From Zasmidium citrigriseum (taxonomy: Eukaryota; Ascomycota; Dothideomycetes; Mycosphaerellales; Mycosphaerellaceae), in contig NHNW01000007.1 in assembly GCA_002786025.1 (NCBI GenBank), positions 806,001 through 870,000 on the forward strand: a stretch of DNA of 64,000 nucleotides, read 5' to 3'. Of the stretch, positions 55,457 through 64,000 are shown piece by piece. Each line of letters begins with the position of its first letter. Position 1 is the first letter of the stretch. Position numbers and translations under genes: made by a program. The notes beneath the pieces were generated by a model. That model saw nothing but the letters and a program-made list of their open reading frames with translations, had not been told where the DNA came from and did not search any database.

Positions 55457-56332
55457 ATGGCAGGCACGCTTACCCCTGTGTCAAATCAATCGACACTGGT
55501 GTCCGGACAACGAATTGCCTATGGAAAACACGGCCAGGGAACTCCAGTAGTCCTAGTACATGGAACACCTACAACATCTCTCATCTGGCGGAACGTTGTG
55601 CCGTCGCTCGTGGATGCTGGTTTCGAGGTGTACACTTTCGATCTACTCGGTTACGGCCTGTCCGAGCGCCCAAGAGACCCTTCCGTGGACACTTCAATCA
55701 CTGGGCAAGTCTCCGTCCTGGAAGGCTTGCTGAAACACTGGGGACTTGAGCAAAAGAAGTTCCATATTGTGGGCCATGATATTGGCGGTGCCGTTGTTCA
55801 ACGGTTCGCCATTCTTTCCCCTGGGCGTGCGAACATTGCATCCATCGCCATGATCGATTGTGTTAGTTTCGACAGCTACCCGTCAACACTCACTCGACAG
55901 ATGATGCAAGGAGGTCTTGAGAGTCTCCTACGGGCATCGGACCAAGATCACAGGGCACGTTTCCGAGAATGGCTACTATCTGCAGTACACAACAAGGCCG
56001 AATTCGAACGAGGAGCCCTCGAAACGTATCTTGACTACATATCTGGACCCATCGGCCAGCCTAGCTTGGTGCAGCATCAGATCAAACATTACGACCCCAA
56101 GCACACACTTGAGGTCTCTGAGCGCTACCACGAATTGAGTCAGTTTCCGGTGAAGCTGATTTGGGGAGAGCACGACGGCTGGCAGAAATTATCATGGGCT
56201 TATCGTCTGCAGAGAGCGATTCCCGGAGCAAGTTTAGATGTCGTGCCAGAGGCTGGACACTTCAGCATTGAGGATCGCCCCGAGGAAATCTGCACGATTC
56301 TCAAGACACATCTCCAAAGCCTGAGATCTTAA
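55457..56332 (+). CDS. Alpha/beta hydrolase, haloalkane-dehalogenase/epoxide-hydrolase-like
   Basis: An intronless 291-residue protein of standard length. The oxyanion-hole motif HGTPTTSLIW lies near residue 35. The nucleophile elbow GHDIGG (Asp at residue 108 rather than Ser) places it among Asp-nucleophile hydrolases such as haloalkane dehalogenases and epoxide hydrolases. The acid is in WGEHDGW and the catalytic His in EAGHFS near the C-terminus. A helical cap (residues about 140-220) precedes the last strands. The DLLGYGLSERPR segment after the second strand is also characteristic. Substrate is unknown; plausible roles include detoxification or catabolism of small esters, epoxides or halides. 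No signal peptide, so it is intracellular. Confidence 0.9.
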   Translation: MAGTLTPVSNQSTLVSGQRIAYGKHGQGTPVVLVHGTPTTSLIWRNVVPSLVDAGFEVYTFDLLGYGLSERPRDPSVDTSITGQVSVLEGLLKHWGLEQKKFHIVGHDIGGAVVQRFAILSPGRANIASIAMIDCVSFDSYPSTLTRQMMQGGLESLLRASDQDHRARFREWLLSAVHNKAEFERGALETYLDYISGPIGQPSLVQHQIKHYDPKHTLEVSERYHELSQFPVKLIWGEHDGWQKLSWAYRLQRAIPGASLDVVPEAGHFSIEDRPEEICTILKTHLQSLRS

Positions 56333-57401
56333 GTCGTAGTGTGATGTTATATGTAGTGGGACTTGACGAAATGGAACCTTTGTATGACTTGCCTCAAGTT
56401 CTTCAAGCAAACTCCGGGCTTGCTCCTGCCCCTTAAATTGACGTTGCTTACATATCAAGTACTACCCACAACCACTGGTGAGAGACTGCAGCTGAGAAAA
56501 AGAAACGAAGAAACTTTTATTTGAGTGGGAAACAGTTTTCAAAGTACCTACGTACCAAAGTCCAAAATCAATCCCAATATGTCAAGGCGCGAGGACCTAC
56601 ACATGTCCAGTCCAACCACTGTTAGCACGACAGCTAACTATGTACATGTGGTTCGTGATAGGACATCTGCCTCTCGGTCATCTCGAAACGCCAAACGCCT
56701 GCAAAGTGGTTCATGTTGCGGTAACGACTGTGGAGGTGGACTTCTGGTTTGGGTCGTTGGGTTTGGTGTCTCGTAATGGTCTGAGAGTGAGGATTAGTTT
56801 CTGGCTTCGAGAAGGATGGACGGAAAAGCTGCTAGTTATATGTCAACTATGTCGTTGTGAAGCATTGTGCGTCGTGAGTTAGTAAGTGAGGCTGCCAGAC
56901 TGGTACAATGGCATTGTCGTCTTGCCGATCACAAGGAACGATTGTGAAAGAGCTCGTAGACAAACGAATCCATTCTCGTTCTAGTCGAAGCATGATAGCA
57001 TGCAAGAGGCGTTCAATTGCTAGAACAAGGGACTTATCATGGCTTGATCTCCAGGAAAGCGCTGTATAGCTCATCACAATGGCTTTACAGGATGCGTGAG
57101 TGAAGGAATTTGGATGGACGAATGAAACAATGCGAATACAATCGAAGTCATCCGCGGTTTGGCAAGAGCCTCCCAATAGACTCTTGACAACTATCGACGA
57201 CGCTGGGAAGGGATGAAAGACCGTTTGAAAGGCATGATCGTTCGAAAGTCCTTGAACAAGGAACTCTTCATGATTAAGTAATGCGACCTCGTCTGTACTC
57301 TTCCCTCTCGACCAACCGCACACGTAAATCACCGGCAAATCCCTAGCATCCCTAGCGACGAAACGACCATCAAATCCCGAGCATGCCAGTCTTCGCGGAC
57401 T
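56333..57401. other. Convergent intergenic region
   Basis: About 1 kb between convergent genes. A long minus-strand frame (56847 to about 57390) exists without an ATG or known motif, and I do not call it a gene. Confidence 0.45.
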
Positions 57402-57947
57402 TCATTTCTTGTAGTACCCATTGCCATTGTAGTATCCGCCATTACCATTATAGTATCCTCCGTTTCCATTGTAATAACCTCCGTTGCTGTTGTAACCTCC
57501 TGTAGAAGAGAAGAGCGGATGTTCAGCAGATGTCTTATGCCTTCCGAACATTACTTCTTACCGTTATTATACCCGCTATTGTCGTAATTGCCATTGTTAT
57601 AGTAGTTCCCGTATTGCTGGCAGTAGGGCGGCGTATCGTCGATACCGCCGTCCTGGAAACACTTCATCCCTTGCTGTCCGCAGTCGTCCACTGTTCCCCA
57701 GCATAGGTGATTGTTATTATCTTCGGCCTTGTTGCAGGGCCCAGCACCGCAGGCGAGCTGTGGGTCTGATGTCAGTGTGATTGCGACGATTGAATTGGAG
57801 GTGGGCAGGACTTACGAGGCGTCGATGATCGTTGCTACAAGTCATTGTTCCGGAGCTGTAGTCGTCGCAGTGAGTTCCTGCCTTGCGAGTCGCTGCTTGG
57901 ACTGTCGCGAAGACGGAGAGCAGAATGGATAGGGATGTGAGCTTCAT
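57402..57947 (-). CDS. Secreted Cys-containing protein with Gly-Tyr-Asn tandem repeats
   Basis: Exons 57947-57816, 57757-57562 and 57499-57402 (introns 58 and 62 bp) give 141 residues. The signal peptide is MKLTSLSILLSVFATVQA. A compact Cys-containing module (HCDDYSSGTMTCS, ACGAGPC, LCWGTVDDCG, MKCFQDG, YCQQYG) covers residues 25-90. The tail changes to Asn/Tyr/Gly repeats, ending with three units of GGYYNGN and YYKK. Such tails are seen in adhesive or structural extracellular proteins. Tyr- and Gly-rich repeats can form flexible, cross-linkable fibres. The catalytic or binding partner is unknown. Both introns have consensus sites, and the repeat region lies in the last exon. Confidence 0.82.
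57415..57490 (-). repeat. 21-bp tandem repeats encoding GGYYNGN
   Basis: About three and a half 21-bp units encode the Gly-Gly-Tyr-Tyr-Asn-Gly-Asn motif at the C-terminus of the secreted protein. Codon differences between units show some age. Confidence 0.75.
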
Positions 57948-58799
57948 GGTCGTCTACTCTGTTCCGGGGAAAGAGCCGTTGCTAATGTTGTCGATTGTCC
58001 TTCTGGTCTGATGGGTCTCGGCGGTCGATGTATAGCTGATGGAGCGGAAGGGACTGAAGGCGTGGTCGGAGTAGAAGGTGACCGCAGACTCACTGGGGCG
58101 AACATCCTGCTCTTTATGACAACGAAATCCGGCGTTTCCTCCACCAGGCCTGCGATGTCGAGAAATGCTCCGGCCTTGATCGAGAGATGTAGTGAGAGCC
58201 GATGCATTTGGCCTTCGAGCAGATATGTGCAGAGCCAGTGCCACGTTGACACGACCATCGTAGACCGCTGCACGTGGATGTTTCATGATCTTGATTTTAC
58301 AGGCTGCGACGGATGACTTGCATGTGTTGCTGGCAACCACACGGCTCTGCGGCAGGACTTTGGTCTTCGCATCTTCGCCTAGTCAGAACAATCACCATGA
58401 CTTGGACGCCGTCTAAATGTATTGTTAGTTTATGCGGGTCGCGATGTCACATACCTTCATTCCCCGAACGCTCGCAAGGCTGCGGATAGCAAAACATGGA
58501 TCGAAATATTTGTCTTTGACAATTTGTCGACGGGTCTGTCGTTGTCATTACCTGAGGATACCAAGCCGCTGAAGTCGAACATGAAACACGTCGTCTGCAG
58601 CACGCATAGCTGACGTATACAGCATTCGTCACCTTCAGCGGGAGACGCACGCCTTCATGAAGTCTGTGGGGAGCCGGAAAATTGTCAAAGTCTTGAACTT
58701 CTCGCTGGGATGCAAGGCTTGGCGGCATTGTCTTACAAGACCACAGAGTCGCTTGCAATCTCTCCGGGCTGTATTCAGACTTTAATGATGATACTCGTC
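57948..58799. other. Intergenic region
   Basis: Promoter of the secreted repeat protein (minus) and 3' flank of the lyase gene (minus). No gene could be supported among the open frames. Confidence 0.5.
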
Positions 58800-60197
58800 T
58801 TACTTCCGAGTGTTTCTCAGCACCATATCAACCATCTCCTTGCTCAGGCCCAGATAATTAGCTGGATCGCATAATGTCTCCAGCTCTTCATCGGGCAGCG
58901 CGGCCTTCTTGATCTCATCGTTCTCCTTTAGCAGCTCCAGCAGGGATTTGTCTTCCTTTTCAGCCCTTCGGCAAAGGTCATACACAAGATCATGTGCATA
59001 CTGCCGTCCGATCGATTTGCCAAGGCCCATCATGACCGCCTCCGAAACGATGGCCCCTTTGGACATGGCGAGGTTTCGCCTCATGCCTTCTTCGTCAACT
59101 TCCAGGCCGTTTAGTAGGTAATGCGTTTGTTTCAAGCAAGCATGGCTCAAAGCACAGATCTGTGGCAGCATGATCCACTCGATCTCCCAAGGTCCGGTAC
59201 TCCGCTCATGATCCGCCACGATAGCTTCAACCATCCCGTTAGCCATGCTCCGAACGCTGCTCGCCATAGAGCAGATATAGGCACTCCCAATCGGGTTGCG
59301 TTTCTGTGGCATCGTGCTGCTGCTTCCTCTATGAGCGACATATGGCTCTCTTGCTTCTCCTACCTCTGTCTGCATCATTAGCTTCAAATCTGTGGCGAAT
59401 TTGGCACAGGTTGCTGTAAGGATGGCCAGGAAGTTGGCGACCTCGGCGAAATTGTCTCGTTCCGTGTGCCACGCAATGTCCGGCATGGCGAGATCGATTT
59501 CTTCGCAGAAGAGCTTTTGGCAACGGATCCCCAGCGGCTCGTCAGATGGCGGCGGTGTCGAATAAGACGTATCTTCTGTGATCGTTGCGAGTGTGCCAGC
59601 TGCGCCGGAGAATTGTGCTATCAGGAGGCGAGGCTTCAGTTCTGCGAGTCTCTGCTTGTGTCTGTTGAATGTTGCGAGGAGTCTTGCCATCTTGAAACCG
59701 AAGGATATAGGTACGGCTTGCTGGAGGTTGGAGCGAGCTGCCATCGGAGTGGTTTTGTGCTTCTCACAGAGCTTGACTAACGCCTCGATAATCAGATCGA
59801 GGGACTGCTCAACCAGCACCAACGTATCTCTCAGCTGCAAGACCGTGGCGGTATCAGTCAAGTCCTGGGTCGTCGTTCCCCAGTGAATCCATTCACCAAG
59901 GCCATCTTCAACACCATTGATCTTCTTGACCAGCTGCTGGACTACCGGCAATACGGGATACCCGATGAGTTCGGTCTGTTTCCTCAACTCATCGAAGTCG
60001 AGGTGATCTGCTGAGCAATGCTTGACGATTTCATCGCACGCTTTCTGAGGGATGATGTTCAGTCTTGCTTGAGCTCTTGCGAGAGCTGCCTCGAAGTCCA
60101 AGTAGTACTGGGTCCTTTGCCGGTCGGACCATATTGAGGATATCTCAGGTGTCGAGAAGACATTGCCAAAGATCTGAGAGTCGATGATGGTCGTCAT
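58800..60197 (-). CDS. Fumarase/aspartase-superfamily lyase, PcaB/adenylosuccinate-lyase-like
   Basis: An intronless 465-residue protein. The superfamily fingerprint is RGSSSTMPQKRNPIGSAYI near residue 295, closer to 3-carboxy-cis,cis-muconate cycloisomerase (PcaB) than to eukaryotic Ade13. Other conserved blocks are WIHWGTTTQDLTDTATVLQLRD near 105, with the catalytic His-type region, and WHTERDNFAEVANFLAIL. The C-terminal domain matches the ADSL_C type (GRQYAHDLVYDLC). Fungal beta-ketoadipate pathways normally use an unrelated lactonising enzyme, so the substrate is uncertain. A role in purine or aromatic-acid metabolism is possible but not shown. The start MTTIIDS is typical for the family. 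Confidence 0.88.
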   Translation of the reverse strand: MTTIIDSQIFGNVFSTPEISSIWSDRQRTQYYLDFEAALARAQARLNIIPQKACDEIVKHCSADHLDFDELRKQTELIGYPVLPVVQQLVKKINGVEDGLGEWIHWGTTTQDLTDTATVLQLRDTLVLVEQSLDLIIEALVKLCEKHKTTPMAARSNLQQAVPISFGFKMARLLATFNRHKQRLAELKPRLLIAQFSGAAGTLATITEDTSYSTPPPSDEPLGIRCQKLFCEEIDLAMPDIAWHTERDNFAEVANFLAILTATCAKFATDLKLMMQTEVGEAREPYVAHRGSSSTMPQKRNPIGSAYICSMASSVRSMANGMVEAIVADHERSTGPWEIEWIMLPQICALSHACLKQTHYLLNGLEVDEEGMRRNLAMSKGAIVSEAVMMGLGKSIGRQYAHDLVYDLCRRAEKEDKSLLELLKENDEIKKAALPDEELETLCDPANYLGLSKEMVDMVLRNTRK

Positions 60198-61004
60198 AAT
60201 GGCTGTTCGACTCTGGCAACGGTAATACCCCTATCTGGTGGAGATTGCTCTTGGCCTCGGGGAGAATCGGGGCTTGGATTGAGGTTGTCTTGACTTCACG
60301 TCTTCAAAACTGGACTTTTGGTCTTCTTTCACGCTCTTGCGTGTGGTTGGGACTCCTTCTTCCTTTCTTCAATATGTTGTCCTCTAGTTGAAGTTGATGG
60401 AGGTACTTGACGTCCCTCATGATGAGATGCATCGACGTCCGGTCTCGGCGGCGGTGTTCCCAGCCACGTCGCGACTTCCTCCATGACAACACCCACCTTT
60501 CCTTCTACCACCACACGATACACCCTCCAAACATCCAACATGACGACTTGATCTCGCTGACATTCCGGGAGAAGCGCCGAGAAGACTACAAGATGCTCTG
60601 CCGCCGCGGTGCTCAGCTACGTGTCTGCCGATGTTTTCGGCCCCCGCGCCACCCTTTCACCGCCTGCTCTAGCCCTCCACTTTCCTCACCGGAGAGCTCT
60701 TCAGCTCGGCCAGAAAGGCGCTGCCAAGCAAAAATCTCCACTTTAAAAGGCATCGCCCAGCCGTCAAAGTGAACAGCTGCCCGCTCCTCCATGCAGCAAA
60801 CATCTAGCCACGAGGGCCGCTGCAGGCTTGATAGGCCGTAGTCCATGCGGCTCTGCCACCTCCGAGAAGCCCGAAAATGTCACCTCATGGCGCCCAGGTT
60901 GTACCATGTCCTTCTTCCTCAGCCTCAGCGATACTTCTTTCTCTACCTTTCGTGCAATCGTCTCTTAAACTTCCGGCTGGCGTTCAACACCGCATGCGGA
61001 AGCC
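60198..61004. other. Divergent intergenic region
   Basis: 0.8 kb between the lyase gene (minus) and the CorA-like gene (plus); C/T-rich stretches near the latter. No gene. Confidence 0.5.
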
Positions 61005-63459
61005 ATGGAGAAGCAAAATCATATTGATCAACTGCTCAGGCAACTTGACGCTCATCGGGACGCTTACCTAGCTGCTTTTCAGAATGCGCACGAAGCCCTT
61101 GCGCAAAGTCTGGCCTCTGCTGCCACAGCAGCTGGCCCCGGTGGAACATCGATCCCGTCTCTGCCAGCGCGGACAGCGTCGAGAGAACAACGTCCATCGA
61201 GACCTTCGATCACGTTCTCGGACTCGCACACGAGAGTGTCAACCGGAATATCCACACTCCACGCATCGTCAGCTTCGAAGGCCACGGGCGAGGAGAGCGA
61301 AGACGACGAGGACGAGAACTTGTATGTGCAGCAGCCGCTGGAACATCGCCTGTACGATCATGATGGATTACGCGACCACCTTCGATCCTACAAATGGACG
61401 CCAGCTGGGAGGACCATACTGGACGGCATCGTCAACTCACCCACACGTATGCATCAGCCAACACTATTTCCTACGAATGCAGGCCGAGCAGAGGATCGGA
61501 GTCACTTGAGCCATCATCAAGTTTACGACGTCGGGCCAGATGGTGCGCCCTTGCAACTGGAGTTACCTGAGAGTGAAAGCGGTCCGTCCAACGCCTTGCA
61601 TATCTGGAACTCGATCAGGGAGATCAACCGACCCACGAAGGCAAGTACTTGTGGATGTGATCGTGAAAGTTCCCAGAGGATGCTGCGCAGAAACTTTGTT
61701 CGAGCGGTCAAAGTTGAAAGATGATGTTCTGGCACTTCTTCCGAATGTGTCTCTTGTCGACCCCGTCGAACTTGGTTGACTCGCAAGGAACATGTACTAA
61801 CATGTGTGTAGGCTCGCCGCGCAGTCGGTCGAATCACGATTATAAGGGAGCCAAGCCCAATCCTATTTGGAGCCATCCACCATGTTGCAAACTCGACATT
61901 CGACGTCGACGGCCTCTTCAAGCACCTTGTCATGCCTGGTGCTTCATCCACGAGCTTCAACGGAGCTTTCGATGACGATCAGCGACGCCAAAGAAGTTTT
62001 GTCTTCAACTTTGAGTACTTCACGCTCATTGGGAAGGACTGCCAACCACAGCCATGGCAACTGGCCGATCGCGATGACACCGACTCGTACCAGATCAAGA
62101 TCACCAGATGCAGTTCCGTGATCGCTCTATCCTTGGGAGGAGACCCGATCAGGAAAGTTCCGAATCATTCCAGGCGAGCCAAGAACAAGTATGGCTATGT
62201 CTACGATCCATTCGGTCCATGGCAGGTGCTAAACGTTCAATGCTACCCTGACTGGAGGAGCAACACCCACGTTCATGACAGCACGAAGCACTATGTAAAC
62301 GGCGTTGAGGCCTTCTTGATCACACTGCTCAGCGAGTTCCGAGACGCTCAGGCTCGATTCGATGCAATCTATCACGAGATCACGAAGCTTATTACACCTC
62401 CAGCAGATTTCATGTTCGATCTCAGTATCCGAGATGCGCTTCAATTTGAGGATGCAAAGTTTACGTACACGCGACGCTATGTGAGTAGACACAACAGAGC
62501 AGAAGGAAAAGATTGTTGACGGTCGATCTAGTTCTGGGCATACCAAACCCTGGGCATCATGAACGAATCAATCAAAGCCATGATCGATGCTTACGAGGAT
62601 ACGTTCACCGACGACGTCTGGGAAGGCAAGCACCATACCATCTGGCCGCTTAAGGAAGAAGAATCTCAAAGAAGCCAGTACTACAAGAAGAAGCTTGGCA
62701 ATCTCCGAAGAAAGTTCGACATCGAGATGGAAAGGCTTCGAGCTGTGATTCGAGAGAATTCAGAGCGGCGTGAAGAGATCCGGGGACTGCGTGAGGAGTT
62801 GTTCAGCGGGACATCCATTCAAGAATCTCGAAAGTCAGTTGAGAATACTGAAATTACCATTCAACGTGAGAGCCATCACAGCTTTGATTGATTGTGCAAT
62901 GCTGACGATGATCATAGAGGGCCACAACATCAAACTCCTAACCCTGGTCTCGATATTCTTCCTCCCACTCACCTTCGTCACGTCGGTCTTCGGCATGACC
63001 AACATGCCCACGGAGCCGCACTACTGGATGTTCGGAATTGTCACAGCAACAGTCTGCGTCCCCTTCTTCGTCCTGATCGGATCTCTGAACACAACCCGAG
63101 GAATGCACTTCTGGCGAAGCAGAACAGCAGGCACTTTTACCGCCATCTGCGCTTTCTTCAAATGGCTCGCAAGTTGTGGCGGAAGACTCAAGCGGCCAGC
63201 AAAAGAAGAAGACGAAGCTGAGGTTGGGCCGAAGATGGAGCGGGCTTCGACGACTGTCTATGATGGGACTTCACTAAGGCTGAGACGGTGGTCGTCTACG
63301 CAGAAGGCGGAGCCTGTGTTGAAGGAGGAAGAAGAGAGACCCAGACGGGGTAGTCCGGAACCTGTGTCGCCTGCGATTGATAAGTCTGCGGCTTCCATGA
63401 TTGCCAGGATGTGGAATGAGGAGAGATCGCGGAAGATTGCGAGTACTCTGGAAGTATAG
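61005..63459 (+). CDS. CorA-like Mg2+ transporter family protein
   Basis: Model with four exons: 61005-61640, 61812-62480, 62532-62865 and 62918-63459, giving 726 residues. The first intron uses a GC donor (AAG|GCAAGT) and a perfect TACTAAC branch point, so it is a GC-AG intron of 171 bp. However 61645-61770 is open and protein-like in the +1 frame, so the first junction may be wrong or the gene may carry a frameshift. C-terminal features: a long charged helix (LRRKFDIEMERLRAVIRENSE), then two membrane helices (LLTLVSIFFLPLTFVTSVF and FGIVTATVCVPFFVLIGSL) flanking FGMTNMP, a variant of the CorA GMN motif. The N-terminus is coiled-coil and acidic. Transport or a regulatory CorA-like role is inferred. 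Confidence 0.82.
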
Positions 63460-63530
63460 ACGAACCATGTCTATGATTTGATGACTTGACGAACCCCCTA
63501 TTTTCGACGAGTGCCTGGAACGACAAGCTT

Positions 63531-64000
63531 CTACTGCCCAGAAGGCTTGATCGGCTTCGGTGCCTCGACCCAATCGAAGTCACCCAGCGGCTTGAGCAGG
63601 AAGACATCTCCCGGCGCCTGCGCAGGTTTCGGTGTCGCCTCATCATCAAACAACGTCCCGCTCAAAAACGTATGCGGAAACCCATGATCAAACGGCGCCG
63701 CATCCTCGATCTCCCCAACCTCCGCATCCGTCAGAGCGATCGACAACGCCTCCACACTGCCCTTAATATGCTCCAACTTCCGCCCTCCGACAATCGGGAA
63801 GACATACGGCGTCTTCTGCATCACATACGCCAGGGCGATGTCCGTAACACTCTTAGCACCTTTCGCCTTCATAAGCTTTTCGAGCGCTTTGGAGACGTCG
63901 CGGTACGTGCGGACTTTGGCAAAGAACTTCCTCCCCTCATTGTTCTTCTCTCGCTCCGCGAAGCCCGCTTCGGTTTGGAATTGGCCTTGTCCGAGAACGC
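63531..64000 (-). CDS. Aldo-keto reductase, aryl-alcohol dehydrogenase/AAD type (partial)
   Basis: The C-terminal part of a minus-strand gene cut by the window end; about 156 residues are visible. Family marks are LGQGQFQTEAGF, a helix with KSVTDIALAYVMQKTPYVFPIVGGRKLEHI (the cofactor-binding motif of AKRs), and a helix with ALTDAEVGEIEDAAPF. The GFPHTFLSG tail is typical of fungal AAD/norsolorinic-acid-reductase-like proteins. They reduce aldehydes with NADPH. The catalytic Asp-Tyr-Lys-His residues lie outside the window. No introns are seen in this part. Confidence 0.85.
   Translation of the reverse strand, partial: VLGQGQFQTEAGFAEREKNNEGRKFFAKVRTYRDVSKALEKLMKAKGAKSVTDIALAYVMQKTPYVFPIVGGRKLEHIKGSVEALSIALTDAEVGEIEDAAPFDHGFPHTFLSGTLFDDEATPKPAQAPGDVFLLKPLGDFDWVEAPKPIKPSGQ

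Noticed and set aside
56847..57390. Long minus-strand frame between the hydrolase and the secreted repeat protein
   Set aside because: No ATG, no splice-consistent extension and no motif; the coding-like look is not enough.
57415..57490. Short regularly spaced repeats, CRISPR-like at first sight
   Set aside because: They are 21-bp in-frame coding repeats without spacers, in a eukaryotic gene.

Overview
The window is 64 kb of nuclear DNA from a filamentous ascomycete (Pezizomycotina). Gene families and style point to a Dothideomycete of the Mycosphaerella/Capnodiales type, but that placement is an inference. Genes are intron-poor to moderately interrupted, introns are mostly 45-65 bp with fungal branch points (CTAAC, CTGAC, CTAAT) and AG acceptors, and coding is on both strands without operons. 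Families typical of filamentous fungi are present: a HET-domain protein, Zn2Cys6 regulators, a bli-3 homologue and secreted cysteine-rich proteins. No tRNA, rRNA, CRISPR or intact transposon was recognised. One ambiguous base (n, 27190) suggests a draft assembly.

Layout. 1-5.8 kb: a flavin monooxygenase and a short-chain dehydrogenase on opposite strands, a small unknown gene, and a 120-residue secreted cysteine protein. 5.8-9.35 kb: gene-poor leader and promoter DNA before a Pcl-type cyclin (9.35-10.5). 11.9-13.6: an orphan coding segment and an Apd1-type thioredoxin-like [2Fe-2S] protein. 14.7-20.4: a flavin amine oxidase, an OB-fold protein, a butanediol-dehydrogenase-like zinc enzyme, and a small Zn2Cys6 factor convergent with it. 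20.9-22.4: GPI18 (PIG-V). 23.9-25.8: a basic, serine-rich conserved protein. 26.1-27.1: an ADP-ribose-type Nudix hydrolase with an unusual tandem exon/intron duplication. 27.9-34.1: bli-3, a membrane-anchored glycosyltransferase-like protein, a fungal sulfotransferase-like protein and a secreted GH105 hydrolase. 34.5-42.5: an unknown protein, TIM23, TRM732/THADA and CTK3. 42.9-47.6: a frameshifted HET gene, a GPI-anchored-like secreted protein and an unknown acidic protein. 48.2-53.2: a sugar transporter, a P-loop kinase and a Zn2Cys6 regulator that look like a sugar-uptake module. 53.8-64 kb: a second small secreted cysteine protein, an alpha/beta hydrolase, a secreted Gly-Tyr-Asn repeat protein, a PcaB-like lyase, a CorA-like membrane protein and the 3' part of an aldo-keto reductase cut by the window edge.

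How the genes work together. Housekeeping genes dominate (protein import, GPI anchoring, tRNA modification partner, Pol II CTD kinase, cell cycle) and are interspersed with accessory genes for secretion, self-recognition and small-molecule redox chemistry. The only strong functional grouping is 48.2-53.2 kb: transporter and kinase are transcribed apart from a 266-bp shared promoter that holds a perfect 8-bp-arm inverted repeat, and a pathway-type regulator lies immediately convergent. Splice sites were placed by eye from reading-frame continuity and consensus. Where a start or junction is uncertain the entry says so.
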